Shown: in pieces, positions 1 through 8,995 of the stretch
How positions within the stretch are numbered: the first letter of the stretch is position 1
Layout of the letters: every line of letters starts with the position of its first letter
NCBI RefSeq assembly: GCF_000421645.1
Contig: NZ_ATXK01000010.1
Coordinates: 62,001 to 126,000, forward strand
Direction of reading: 5' to 3'
DNA length: 64,000 bases
Source: Aurantimonas coralicida DSM 14790
GTDB taxonomy: Bacteria > Pseudomonadota > Alphaproteobacteria > Rhizobiales > Rhizobiaceae
Notes under the pieces: model-generated
The model's input: the letters and a program-made list of their open reading frames with translations, nothing else
What the model was told of the DNA's origin: nothing
The model's database searches: none
Program-made: the position numbers and the translations under genes

Positions 1-1
1 G

Positions 2-1351
2 CGCGACATGTCCGGCGCCCGGGGCGCTGAGCGCGAGTTGGCGAGCATCGCCAGGGACGACATGAAATGGGCGCTGCGCCTGAACACCGAGGATCGGAAG
101 GGCAATGTCAGCTCCGCCGCCGAGGTGCTGTCGCGCGGCGACGTCGTCTATGTGGAGAAGAAGGAAGAGGGCGCCGGCTACCGGCTGCGCCAGCCGCCGA
201 AGGTGCAGGGCGCACTGGTGGCGATGGAGCCCAAGACCGGGCGTGTCGTCGCCATGGTCGGTGGCTTCTCCTTCGCCCAGTCCGAGTTCAACCGGGCCAG
301 CCAGGCCTATCGCCAGCCCGGTTCGTCCTTCAAACCCTTCGTCTACGCCGCGGCGCTGGACAATGGCTACACGCCGTCCTCGGTCATCATGGACGCGCCG
401 ATCTCGCTGCCGGACGGCAATGGCGGCGTCTGGGAACCGTCCAATTACGGCGGCGGCTCGGCCGGTCCCTCGACCCTGCGCCTCGGCATCGAGAAGAGCC
501 GCAATCTCATGACGATCCGGCTCGCCAAGGACATGGGCATGGACCTTGTCGCGGAATATGCCGAGCGTTTCGGCATCTACGACAATCTCGGCAAATATCT
601 GCCGATGGCCCTCGGCGCCGGCGAGACCACGGTCCTGCGCATGGTGTCGGCCTATTCGGTCATCGCCAATGGCGGCCGCTCGCTGGAGCCGTCGCTGATC
701 GACCGGGTCCAGGATCGCTACGGCAAGACGATCTACAAGCACGACCAGCGCATCTGCCAGACCTGCGACGCGCCGGCCTATGACGGCCAGAGCGAGCCGG
801 AACTGGTCGACGAGCGCGATCAGGTGCTCGACCCGATGACCGCCTACCAGATCACGTCGATGATGGAGGGCGTCGTCCAGCGCGGCACCGCCACCCGTGT
901 GGCCGCGCTCGGCGTTCCCATCGCCGGCAAGACCGGCACCACCAACGAGGAGAAGGACGTCTGGTTCGTCGGCTTTACCCCGGACCTCGTGACCGGCGTG
1001 TTCCTCGGCTACGACAACCCGACCCCGATGGGCCGCGGCGCCACCGGTGGCGGCATGGCGGCACCGGTCTTCATCGACTTCATGGAGGATGCGCTGGAAG
1101 GCGTGCCGCCGGTCGAGTTCAAGGTGCCCGAGGGCATGGACCTGATCGCCGTGAACCGGAAGACCGGCATGCGCTCCGGCGGTTCGGGCGGCGACGTCAT
1201 CATGGAGGCGTTCAAGCCCGGCACCGGGCCGTCCGACACCTTCAACATCATCGGCGCCGACGAGATGGCCGGCGGCTTCGGCTCCGGGCAGGTCTCGCAG
1301 GAGGCCGAGCAGGCCATCGTCCAGGGCGGTGGTGGCGGCGGGCTGTTCTAG
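2..1351 (+). CDS. Penicillin-binding protein 1A, C-terminal part (5' end outside window)
   Basis: This is the transpeptidase half of a bifunctional class A penicillin-binding protein, which polymerises and cross-links peptidoglycan at the outer face of the inner membrane. The frame is already open at the left edge, so the N-terminal membrane anchor and glycosyltransferase domain lie upstream. All three penicillin-binding motifs are visible: the nucleophile motif SSFK (in QPGSSFKPF), SRN (in EKSRNLMTI) and KTG (in AGKTGTTNE). The C-terminus is glycine-rich and ends in a run of glycines before LF. prfB follows 127 bp downstream on the same strand, an order familiar from rhizobial genomes. The family call is strong. 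The mrcA/ponA symbol is withheld because the N-terminus is not visible. Confidence 0.93.
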   Translation, partial: RDMSGARGAERELASIARDDMKWALRLNTEDRKGNVSSAAEVLSRGDVVYVEKKEEGAGYRLRQPPKVQGALVAMEPKTGRVVAMVGGFSFAQSEFNRASQAYRQPGSSFKPFVYAAALDNGYTPSSVIMDAPISLPDGNGGVWEPSNYGGGSAGPSTLRLGIEKSRNLMTIRLAKDMGMDLVAEYAERFGIYDNLGKYLPMALGAGETTVLRMVSAYSVIANGGRSLEPSLIDRVQDRYGKTIYKHDQRICQTCDAPAYDGQSEPELVDERDQVLDPMTAYQITSMMEGVVQRGTATRVAALGVPIAGKTGTTNEEKDVWFVGFTPDLVTGVFLGYDNPTPMGRGATGGGMAAPVFIDFMEDALEGVPPVEFKVPEGMDLIAVNRKTGMRSGGSGGDVIMEAFKPGTGPSDTFNIIGADEMAGGFGSGQVSQEAEQAIVQGGGGGGLF

Positions 1352-1478
1352 CCAAGCCGGCCACGGACCGTTATAGAGCCACCCCGACCGGCAATCCGGC
1401 TCCGACGTCGCCCCGCGCGACGGCGAGGCCTGCGTCGCCGGTGCGAGACCATACCCTCAGGATTTAGGAGATTGCGGC

Positions 1479-2607
1479 TTGCGCGCCGAGATCGAGAACC
1501 TTGTCGACGAAATCAAGCAGGCCATAAGCCTGCTGAGGAGGCATCTTTGACTGGGAGAAATCTCTCAAACGCCTCGACCTGCTGAACAACAAGGCGGAAG
1601 ATCCGACCATCTGGGATGATCCGGCCGAAGCGCAGAAGCTCATGCGCGAACGCCAGTTCCTGGACACCGCCATCGGCGCGGTGAACCGCCTGAACCAGTC
1701 GCTGCAGGACAATATCGAACTCATCGCCATGGGCGAGGAGGAGAAGGACGCCGAGATCGTCAAGGAAGCCGAGGCTGCGATCCGCGAGATCAAGGCCGAG
1801 GCCGACAAGCGGCAGATCGAGACGCTCCTCTCCGGCGAGGCCGATTCCAACGACACCTATGTCGAGGTTCATTCGGGCGCCGGCGGCACCGAGAGCCAGG
1901 ACTGGGCGGCGATGCTGCAGCGCATGTACATGCGCTGGGCCGAGCGGGCCAAGTTCAAGGTCGAGGTCCTGGAAGAGCATTCCGGCGAAGAGGCGGGTAT
2001 CAAGTCCGCCACGCTGCTCATCAAGGGCCACAACGCCTATGGCTGGATGAAGACCGAATCCGGCGTCCACCGGCTGGTGCGGATCTCGCCCTATGACAGC
2101 CAGGCGCGGCGGCACACGTCCTTCGCCTCGGTCTGGGTCTATCCGGTGGTCGACGATTCGATCGACATCGACGTCAACGAATCCGATGTCCGCATCGACA
2201 CCTACCGGGCGTCCGGCGCCGGTGGCCAGCACGTGAACACGACGGACTCGGCCGTGCGCATCACGCATCTGGAAACCGGTATCGTGGTCCAGTGTCAGGC
2301 CGAGCGTTCGCAGCACAAGAACCGGGCGACCGCCTGGAACATGCTGCGCGCCCGGCTCTACGAAGCCGAGCTCGAACGTCGCGAGAATGCGGCGAATGCC
2401 GAGGCGGCCTCGAAGACGGATATCGGCTGGGGCCACCAGATCCGGTCCTACGTCCTGCAGCCGTACCAGATGGTCAAGGATCTGCGGACCGGCATCGAGA
2501 GCACCTCGCCGCAGGAAGTCCTGGACGGCGGGCTGGACCCCTTCATGGAGGGTGCGCTGGCGCACCGGGTTCATGGCGGCGACGCCGCGGTCGACGACAT
2601 CGACTGA
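1479..2607 (+). CDS. prfB: Peptide chain release factor 2 with programmed +1 frameshift
   Basis: RF2 recognises UGA and UAA stop codons and triggers peptide release. The gene is read in two frames. A TTG start at 1479, with AGGAG at 1466-1470, opens 23 codons that end at an in-frame TGA at 1548-1550. Translation resumes in the +1 frame with GAC at 1549 and runs to the TGA at 2605-2607, giving about 375 residues, the normal RF2 length. The shift site is AGGAGG CAT CTT TGA C, with the same spacing as in E. coli. In the joined protein the GGQ catalytic motif falls near residues 248-250 and the stop-reading tripeptide position near 203-205, reading SPY where E. coli has SPF. A reading that starts at the ATG at 1642 would lose the N-terminal 54 residues. 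Confidence 0.95.
1536..1551 (+). promoter_or_regulatory. prfB: prfB autoregulatory +1 frameshift site
   Basis: AGGAGG (internal Shine-Dalgarno-like), CAT, the slippery CTT, the in-frame stop TGA and a following C lie in this order. When RF2 is scarce the ribosome pauses at UGA, slips forward one base and continues into GAC TGG GAG. This is the known autoregulatory loop of RF2. The element matches it base for base in layout, so the broken frame is not read as a sequencing error. Confidence 0.93.
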
Positions 2608-2634
2608 CGACGCCATCGTCGCATGAGCATTCAG

Positions 2635-2662
2635 CGGGCTGCCGGAAACGGTGGCCCGTTTT
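2635..2662 (+). terminator. Rho-independent terminator of prfB
   Basis: A 10-bp stem (CGGGCTGCCG with CGGTGGCCCG, two G-U wobbles) closes a GAAA tetraloop and is followed directly by TTTT. It starts 27 bp after the prfB stop codon and lies before the convergent M23 peptidase gene. Confidence 0.85.
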
Positions 2663-2693
2663 GCGTTGCGCCCGGTGCAGACCGTTCCCCGTG

Positions 2694-4022
2694 TCAGGAC
2701 GGCAGGCGGATCCTGTCGCGGATGCGCAGGAAGCGCATCGGATCGACGGCCTTGCCGTCCCGTCGCACTTCGTAGTGGAGATGCGGCCCGGTGCTGCGGC
2801 CGGTACTGCCGACGGCGCCGATGCGCGTGCCGCGGCCGACCTCGTCGCCGACCGACACGTCGATCCGGGACATGTGGCCATAGCGGGTGGTGATGCCGTT
2901 GCCGTGGTCGATCTCGACAAGATTGCCGTAGCCGCCGGCCCGACCGGCGCGCACGACCTTGCCCGGCGCGACCGCCGAGACCGCCGAGCCGCTCGGGCGG
3001 GCATAGTCGATCCCCGCATGCAGGGCGCGCTTGCCGAGGAACGGGTCGGAACGAATGCCGAAGGTGCTCGAGCGGGTGCTCGCCGGCATGGGCTCGGTCA
3101 AAGGCAGGCGCTCGGCAACGTCATGCAGCTTCTTCAGCGCATCGAGCGCGGCATCGAGCTCGGCGTAGGATTCCTCGAAATCGAAATCGGCGGGTGCCGG
3201 CTCGTACGGGCCGCCGACGGCCGAACCGACGGTGTCCGGCGGCAGGTCGATACCGATCGCGGTCAGGGCCGATGCGATGCGCACGGTGCGGGTGCGCGCC
3301 TTGGCGGCGAGGCTCTGCAGGTCGCCGATCTGGCGAAGCTCGGCCATGTCGATGGAGCGTCCGATCTGCCGGATCGCAGCTTCCGAAATGTCGAAGCGGC
3401 GCGGCCCGACCTTCGCGGTCGCTGCGGCCGTCATCGGCGCAGCGCGCCAGTCGTCGCCGGGAATCGCGCTGGTGCGGATCGTGTCGAGCATCGGCTCGTC
3501 CTCGTCCAGCGAATCGCCATGGGCTTCGAGCGCCGGCTCGGTCTCCGAGGGCGTGTCTTCGACCGACGAGGTGCGCGGGTTCTGCGTGGGCAGCGGGACG
3601 GCCGTCGTGATGATCCCGGTGGCCTTGGCGCGTTCGAGGAGCGGCTGCAGCTTGTCGTAGCGGGCGGTCAGTTCCTCCTGCTGGTCGAGCAGCACTTCCA
3701 CCTTGGTCTCGACCATCTTCTCGGACAGGAACTGCCGGCTCGTGGCGGTGTCGAGCTGCGCCCGCAGCGCCGCGATCCGCTGTTCGTAGTCGCGCGTCAC
3801 CTTCCACTGGCGCTCGGCATAGCGCACGGTGAGGTCGTCCTGCAGGAGATAGTAGGAGGGAATCGCGACGCAGGTGGCCGCGACGAGGGCGGCGAGGGCC
3901 GAGCCGAGCATCAGGGCCTTGCGGCCGATGGTGAAGTAGCGAACCTGTTCGCCGCGCGCGATGATCACCGTATGCGGTTCGCGTCGATCGCCGAATGTTC
4001 GCCTGTGCTTCACCGCAGTCAT
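2694..4022 (-). CDS. M23 family metallopeptidase, membrane-anchored with coiled coil
   Basis: Predicted cell-wall endopeptidase or activator of murein hydrolases acting in the periplasm. The chosen start (MTAVKHRR) gives 442 residues; an open frame reaches 23 codons further upstream but the extension looks non-coding. A single transmembrane segment lies at about residues 35-55 (LMLGSALAALVAATCVAIPS). A charged, probably coiled-coil stretch follows, then a linker, then the LytM/M23 domain at roughly 335-430. The domain carries the zinc ligand signatures HAGIDYA and HLHYEV with GHM between them, so it looks catalytically competent. It is transcribed towards prfB. It is related to the NlpD/EnvC-type group but cannot be assigned to either. 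Its promoter must lie in the 156-bp gap up to 4178. Confidence 0.88.
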   Translation of the reverse strand: MTAVKHRRTFGDRREPHTVIIARGEQVRYFTIGRKALMLGSALAALVAATCVAIPSYYLLQDDLTVRYAERQWKVTRDYEQRIAALRAQLDTATSRQFLSEKMVETKVEVLLDQQEELTARYDKLQPLLERAKATGIITTAVPLPTQNPRTSSVEDTPSETEPALEAHGDSLDEDEPMLDTIRTSAIPGDDWRAAPMTAAATAKVGPRRFDISEAAIRQIGRSIDMAELRQIGDLQSLAAKARTRTVRIASALTAIGIDLPPDTVGSAVGGPYEPAPADFDFEESYAELDAALDALKKLHDVAERLPLTEPMPASTRSSTFGIRSDPFLGKRALHAGIDYARPSGSAVSAVAPGKVVRAGRAGGYGNLVEIDHGNGITTRYGHMSRIDVSVGDEVGRGTRIGAVGSTGRSTGPHLHYEVRRDGKAVDPMRFLRIRDRIRLPS

Positions 4023-4178
4023 TACCCATCCCCGGATACCGGGACGCGATGTCCCGTCGACCGCCTGATTACACTCGGGTAAGGTTAACATTCCTTTGAT
4101 CGGCAGCGGATCGACCGCCTTCCGGCGGTGGCGACGGGCGTCCGGGCCCGCTTTGGCCGGGGTAATCGGCCGTCGACC

Positions 4179-5015
4179 TCAGCTCGAGAGCGGCGAGAGC
4201 GACCGGTAGAAGGTGGGCGTCAGGCCGGCCTCGGCGCGGGCGCGATCGTTGAAGGGCGCCTTCACGTCGCCGCGGAAGCTCGCCCGCACCAGCTCCTGGA
4301 ACCGCTGCGCCGGGTTGCGGCCTTCGCGGGCGCACAGGAAGCGAAACCATTTGGCGCCGATCGCCACGTGCTTCTTCTCGTCCCGGTAAATGATCTCCAG
4401 GATCGCGGCGGTGTCTGCGTCGCCGACCTCCAGCAGCTTCTCCAAGAGGGACGGCGTGACGTCGAGCCCGCGGGCTTCGAGGATCAGCGGAACCACCGCC
4501 AGCCGTGCGCCCAGATCGTGGGCGGTCGCCTCCACCGCCTGCCAGAGCCCGTCATGGGCGGGCAGGGCGCCATAATGGCTGCCGAGTGATTCCAGTCGCC
4601 GCGACAGCAGCCGGAAATGCTTGGCCTCTTCCAGCGCCACGGTCATCCAGCCATCGAAGAAGGAGCGCGGCACGCGTTCGCTGGCAAAGCGCGCGACGAT
4701 GTCGAGCGCCAGGTCGATGGCGTTGAGTTCGATATGGGCAAGCGCATGGATCAGTGCGATCCGGCCGGTTTCGGTGTGCACCGAGCGGCGCTTGACCGTG
4801 CGCGGCGAGACGAGCACCGGCTCGGCGGGGCGGCCCGGCCTGTCGGGTAGCGCCGGATCGTGCGGGGCGTGCAGACCGAGCCGGCGACCGAACCACAGCC
4901 GGCAGGCGAGGTTGGTGCGCTCGACCTTTTCGTCGAGATCGGCCGCCCTCAGCGCCTCGATCGCGGCCTGGCGCAGCGTCGCAGGGGAGCCGGCCTCGCG
5001 CGGTTCGCTGCTCAT
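4179..5015 (-). CDS. DUF455 family ferritin-like protein
   Basis: This 278-residue protein belongs to the DUF455 ferritin-like superfamily, predicted diiron four-helix-bundle proteins of unknown reaction. Candidate metal-binding Glu/His residues are seen in HALAHIELNA, VALEEAKHF and IYRDEKKHVAIG, the paired ExxH pattern of such folds. Its start overlaps the stop of the peroxiredoxin gene by 4 bp (ATGA), so the two are translationally coupled. The pairing suggests a role in oxidative or metal stress, which is inference. No signal peptide is visible, so it is probably cytoplasmic. Confidence 0.85.
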   Translation of the reverse strand: MSSEPREAGSPATLRQAAIEALRAADLDEKVERTNLACRLWFGRRLGLHAPHDPALPDRPGRPAEPVLVSPRTVKRRSVHTETGRIALIHALAHIELNAIDLALDIVARFASERVPRSFFDGWMTVALEEAKHFRLLSRRLESLGSHYGALPAHDGLWQAVEATAHDLGARLAVVPLILEARGLDVTPSLLEKLLEVGDADTAAILEIIYRDEKKHVAIGAKWFRFLCAREGRNPAQRFQELVRASFRGDVKAPFNDRARAEAGLTPTFYRSLSPLSS

Positions 5016-5488
5016 GTCGCGGCAGACAGCTGGCGCGCGGCCTCCAGAACCTCCTCGGCATGCCCCGGCACCTTCACCTTGGGCCAGAGCCGCGCCACCG
5101 TGCCGTCGGCCGCCACCAGCGCCGTCGTCCGCTCGACGCCCATGTATTTGCGGCCGTACATGCTCTTCTCGACCCAGATGCCGAAGGCCGACAGCAGCGT
5201 CTTCTCCTCGTCCGACAGAAGCCGGACCGTGAGCTCGTGCTTGTCGCGGAACTTGCCGTGCTTCTTCACCGGATCGGGCGAGACACCGAAAACCGGAACG
5301 CCGATCGCGTCGAAATCGCTCTTCAGCCGCGTGAACTCGATAGCTTCAAGCGTGCAACCGGAGGTATCGTCCTTGGGATAGAAATAGAGGACGAAGGGCT
5401 TGCCGAGGAGATCGTCGGACGCGACCACGGCGCCGTGATCGTCAGGCAGGCTGAATGTCGGACAGGGTTCACCGGCTGAAATCGGCAT
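5012..5488 (-). CDS. Bcp/PrxQ-type thioredoxin-dependent peroxiredoxin
   Basis: Reduces hydrogen and organic peroxides in the cytoplasm through a peroxidatic cysteine. The 158-residue protein shows the AhpC/TSA fold pattern (FYPKDDTSGCTLEA), with the active cysteine in SGCT. The helix position that holds the resolving cysteine in E. coli Bcp (five residues later) is isoleucine here, and the only other cysteine is near residue 9, so it may work as a 1-Cys enzyme. It is first in a two-gene unit with the ferritin-like gene downstream. It is divergent from the AsmA-like gene, with 255 bp between the starts that must hold both promoters. Confidence 0.92.
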   Translation of the reverse strand: MPISAGEPCPTFSLPDDHGAVVASDDLLGKPFVLYFYPKDDTSGCTLEAIEFTRLKSDFDAIGVPVFGVSPDPVKKHGKFRDKHELTVRLLSDEEKTLLSAFGIWVEKSMYGRKYMGVERTTALVAADGTVARLWPKVKVPGHAEEVLEAARQLSAAT

Positions 5489-5743
5489 GGCGTGCCATCC
5501 TTTCGGGGAAATCGTGCGTCAGGAGAGGGTGACTGGACGAATCAGCCGGCGGCTGACGATCTGGTGGCGAAGATGCCGGATGAGATGCGCGGGCGAAAGC
5601 ATGCTCCGCGCGACGTATTGTTCAACGCGCGGCGTCCGGTTCGAAACGGCGTCGGCAGGGGAGCGCCGAGACGCCATGTCTGCGCAGATTCCATTCCGTC
5701 CTGCGCACGAGGCTGGTCGCAGTCCGGAGGCGTTTCGCCGAAG

Positions 5744-8700
5744 ATGAAGATTGTCGTCCGTATCCTGGCCGGCACGGCCAGCATCGCGATCTGCGCGGCC
5801 CTGCTGATCGGCGGGCTTGCCGCCGCCATCCTGTGGACCGATTCCGGCCAGGACCTGCTGCGGCGCAAGACCGAGGAACTCGCCTCGAACGCCCTTGGTC
5901 CCGGCTATGTCGTCGCGCTGGGCCAGCAGACGATCGGCATCGGCCCGAGCGGCCGGATCGGGCTCGGCTTTTCCGATGTCGCCCTGCGCGATCGCGAGTC
6001 CGGCGAAACGGTCGGCACGGTGGCGCTGGTGCGCGCCGGCATCGGCGTCTCCAGCCTGCTGTCCGGCAATCTCGCGCTGGAAACCCTCGCCGTGGAGCGG
6101 GTGCGACTGGACCCGGGCAGCCTGGATGGGGAAGGCGATGGCGAGCCCTTCGAACCGGACGAGATCTTCCAGACGGCCGATCGCATCTTCACGGCCCTCG
6201 ATGACGCCGGCCTGCGCCTGCTGGAGGTGGCCGACGTCGCCAGCCTGAACGCCGATCCCGACACGCGGCTCGACCGCCTGACGGTCAGTCGCGTCGGCCA
6301 GGGGGAGACCGCCATCGACCTGACGGCGCACCTTGCAGGTCGCGACGTCGCGGTGACCGGGCGCGCCACCCTGGCCCCGAACGGCGACAGGCTGGCCGGG
6401 CTGTCGCTCGAGACCGCTCCACTGCCGCTGGCCTTCGGCGAACCGCCGCAGGACGCGGCGGACCGATCCGTCGCCTTCGAGGGCTCGGCTTCGCTGGCCG
6501 CCGAACTCGCCACCACCGAGGCCGGCCGGAACCTGCGCGTGCGGCTGGACGCCGGCGAAGGCCGCCTGATCGGCCGCATGCCCGTCGCGCTGCAGAGCGG
6601 CGTCCTGGAACTGACACTCGACGAGGGGCGCAGCTATGCGCGCGTCTCCGCCGCCCGTATCGAGACCGCGTCGGTCGAGGCTGAGTTTCGGGGCGGGCTG
6701 AACCTCGTCGCCGACGCCGCCGGCCATCACGGCTTCAGCCTTGCCAGTTCGCGTCTGATCTCGACCGCCGGGGGCGATGGCGCGGCGCGATCCGCCGAGC
6801 TGACGCTGGGCGGCTGGTTCGATCCGGCCGATGCGGCGGCCGACATCGAGCGTCTGGTCCTGGACACCGGCGATGGCGGGCTGGCCGGGGCCGCCGCACT
6901 GGGCGGGATGGAGCCCGAGGACCGCATCCGCGCCGATCTGACCTTCGACAATGTCGATGCGGCCACAGTGAAGGCCTTCTGGCCGATCATCATCTCGCCC
7001 GAGGCGCGATCCTGGGTGATCGACCATGCCGGCGATACGGGCCGGGTGGAAAACGGCAATTTCACGCTCGACGTGTCCGTCGACCGGCTGCCGAAGATCC
7101 TCGACCCCGAGATCAGCCCGAGCGCCGAGGAGATGCATCTCGCCCTCGCGATCGACGGCGCCGCCTTTGCCACGATCGGCGATCTGCCCGATCTCTCCGC
7201 CGTTACGGGCGATCTGGATTTTCGGGCCGGCAGGACGGTGATCTCGGTCGCTTCGGCGACGGTCGCGGCGGTTCCCGAGGTGACGATTCTGCCATCGTCG
7301 CTCGAGTTCGAACGCGAGGAGTCCGGCGTGATCGCGTCGCTCTCGCTGAACATCGGGGGGCCGGCCCCGGCGCTTCTGGAGATCGCCGACCGAGACCCGA
7401 TCAATGCGCTCGACAAGATCGGCTGGAAGAGCGACGAGGTCTCGGGCGCGGCGACGGCCGGGGTCAATGCCCGCTTCCTGCTCGGGCGCCCGGGCGAGAA
7501 ATCCGTTCTGCAGAACTGGACGGTGATCGCCGACCTCGACGATGTCGGGCTGAAACGCCGGCTGGAAGGGCGCCAGCTCGGCGCGATCACCGGCATGGCC
7601 AGCCTGTCCCCCGGCACGGTCTTCGGCGAGGTGGACGCGACGATCGACGGCGTCCCGGCCCGGATCGCCTTTGCCGAACCGCTGGAGCCGAACCCGGTCG
7701 GCGAGCGGTCCCTGACCATCACGACCGAACTGGAAAAGAGCCAGCTGCAGGCTATCCTGCCGACCTTGGACGACGTCGTGGACGGCGCCCTGTCGGCGAC
7801 CCTGGTGCGGTCCGGCGACACTTACCGCGCCGCGATCGATCTGTCGGCCGCGCGCCTGCGGCTTCCGGCGGCCGGCTGGAGCAAGGGGCCCGGCGTGCCG
7901 GCCTCTTTGTCCTTCGACATGACGACGGACGACAACACGCTCAGCCTGACCAATGCCAAGCTCGAAGGCGAAGGCTTCCACGCCGAAGGCCGAGCCGAAG
8001 CCGATGGCGGTGGCCTGAAGTCGGTGACGATCGACAAGGCGGCCTTCAGTCGCTCGGACGACTTTTCCGGCAGCGTTCGGCGCGAGGATGGCGGCTTCAA
8101 GGTGGCGCTGACCGGACGCAGCCTCGATGCGCGGGCCGGCCTTGCGCGGCTGCGCGCCGGCGGCATGGCATCGGCGACCGATACCGGAACCCGCCAGGCG
8201 CCGCTCGACCTGTCGATCGCGGTGGATCGCCTGATCGGCTTCGGCGGCGAGGAACTGCGCAATGCCACCATCGCCTTTCGCCAGCAGGCGTCCGGCGCGC
8301 CGGTGGCCGACATCGCCGCCGTGGCCGCGGATGGCTCGCCGCTACGTCTGGCGATCCAGAAGCGCGGCGAAGGCCGCAGCGTCGAACTGAGCACCGACGA
8401 CGCCGGCGCGCTGCTGCGCTTCACCGGGCTCTATTCCAACATGTATGGCGGCAGGGCGCGGCTCGCCATGGCGGGCAATCAGCCCGCCCAGTATGGCGGC
8501 AAGCTGGCGCTGCAGGACTTCACGCTGGTGAACGAATCGCGGCTGGCCCGGCTCGTCGGCACGACCCGCGACCGGGAGGCCAGTCTCGCCGGCGCCGTGG
8601 GTCAGGAACTGCAGACCTCTGATGCCTATTTCGACGCGGCCTCGGCTCAGCTCGCCTGGAACGGGTCGCGGCTGGTGGCCCGCGACGGCATCATTCGCGG

Positions 8701-8965
8701 GCCGATCTTCGGATCGAGCTTCGAGGGGGTGATCGTCGACGACGCCCAGCGCATCGCCATCGACGGGTCCTTCATGCCCGCCTATGGGGTGAACCGCCTG
8801 TTCGGCGCGATCCCCTTCTTTGGCGGCATTCTGGGTAATGGCCAAGAGGGCGGCCTGATCGGGATCACCTACCGTCTGGCCGGGCCGCTCGACGACCCGA
8901 CCCTGTCGGTGAACCCGATCTCCGCCATCGCGCCGGGCATCTTCCGGCGCATCTTCGAGTACTGA
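5744..8965 (+). CDS. Large AsmA/YhdP-like envelope protein (DUF3971 type)
   Basis: The 1073-residue product is a single-pass inner-membrane protein with a huge periplasmic beta-rich domain, typical of the AsmA-like/YhdP group. Members of this superfamily are thought to form grooved bridges that carry phospholipid between inner and outer membranes. The start at MKIVVRILAG is chosen because it places a clear membrane segment at residues about 7-30 (ICAALLIGGLAAAILW). The in-frame extension back to 5492 has no signal-like features. GGAGG lies 13 bases upstream of the ATG, a little far. The C-terminus (FGAIPFFGGILGNGQ, then a YRLAG.DDP-type ending) matches the conserved AsmA C-terminal region. 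The precise subfamily is inferred. Confidence 0.85.
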   Translation: MKIVVRILAGTASIAICAALLIGGLAAAILWTDSGQDLLRRKTEELASNALGPGYVVALGQQTIGIGPSGRIGLGFSDVALRDRESGETVGTVALVRAGIGVSSLLSGNLALETLAVERVRLDPGSLDGEGDGEPFEPDEIFQTADRIFTALDDAGLRLLEVADVASLNADPDTRLDRLTVSRVGQGETAIDLTAHLAGRDVAVTGRATLAPNGDRLAGLSLETAPLPLAFGEPPQDAADRSVAFEGSASLAAELATTEAGRNLRVRLDAGEGRLIGRMPVALQSGVLELTLDEGRSYARVSAARIETASVEAEFRGGLNLVADAAGHHGFSLASSRLISTAGGDGAARSAELTLGGWFDPADAAADIERLVLDTGDGGLAGAAALGGMEPEDRIRADLTFDNVDAATVKAFWPIIISPEARSWVIDHAGDTGRVENGNFTLDVSVDRLPKILDPEISPSAEEMHLALAIDGAAFATIGDLPDLSAVTGDLDFRAGRTVISVASATVAAVPEVTILPSSLEFEREESGVIASLSLNIGGPAPALLEIADRDPINALDKIGWKSDEVSGAATAGVNARFLLGRPGEKSVLQNWTVIADLDDVGLKRRLEGRQLGAITGMASLSPGTVFGEVDATIDGVPARIAFAEPLEPNPVGERSLTITTELEKSQLQAILPTLDDVVDGALSATLVRSGDTYRAAIDLSAARLRLPAAGWSKGPGVPASLSFDMTTDDNTLSLTNAKLEGEGFHAEGRAEADGGGLKSVTIDKAAFSRSDDFSGSVRREDGGFKVALTGRSLDARAGLARLRAGGMASATDTGTRQAPLDLSIAVDRLIGFGGEELRNATIAFRQQASGAPVADIAAVAADGSPLRLAIQKRGEGRSVELSTDDAGALLRFTGLYSNMYGGRARLAMAGNQPAQYGGKLALQDFTLVNESRLARLVGTTRDREASLAGAVGQELQTSDAYFDAASAQLAWNGSRLVARDGIIRGPIFGSSFEGVIVDDAQRIAIDGSFMPAYGVNRLFGAIPFFGGILGNGQEGGLIGITYRLAGPLDDPTLSVNPISAIAPGIFRRIFEY

Positions 8966-8995
8966 CGCCCCCGCAGCGCGGGCGCGTCCGGCCGC

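Noticed and set aside
1548-1550. The in-frame TGA in prfB as a disabling mutation or sequencing error
   Set aside because: Base-for-base agreement with the known RF2 frameshift element and correct protein length after the +1 shift.
2292-4082. A 596-codon plus-strand open frame across the end of prfB and the M23 gene
   Set aside because: It overlaps two well-supported genes and runs through the prfB terminator. The composition is arginine/alanine-rich without domains.
5519-7981. An 820-codon minus-strand open frame opposite the AsmA-like gene
   Set aside because: Shadow of a high-GC gene; no recognisable domains or ribosome-binding site.
8966-8995. CCCGC-AGC-GCGGG hairpin between the AsmA-like gene and tyrS as a bidirectional terminator
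   Set aside because: Short stem and no T-run on either strand.
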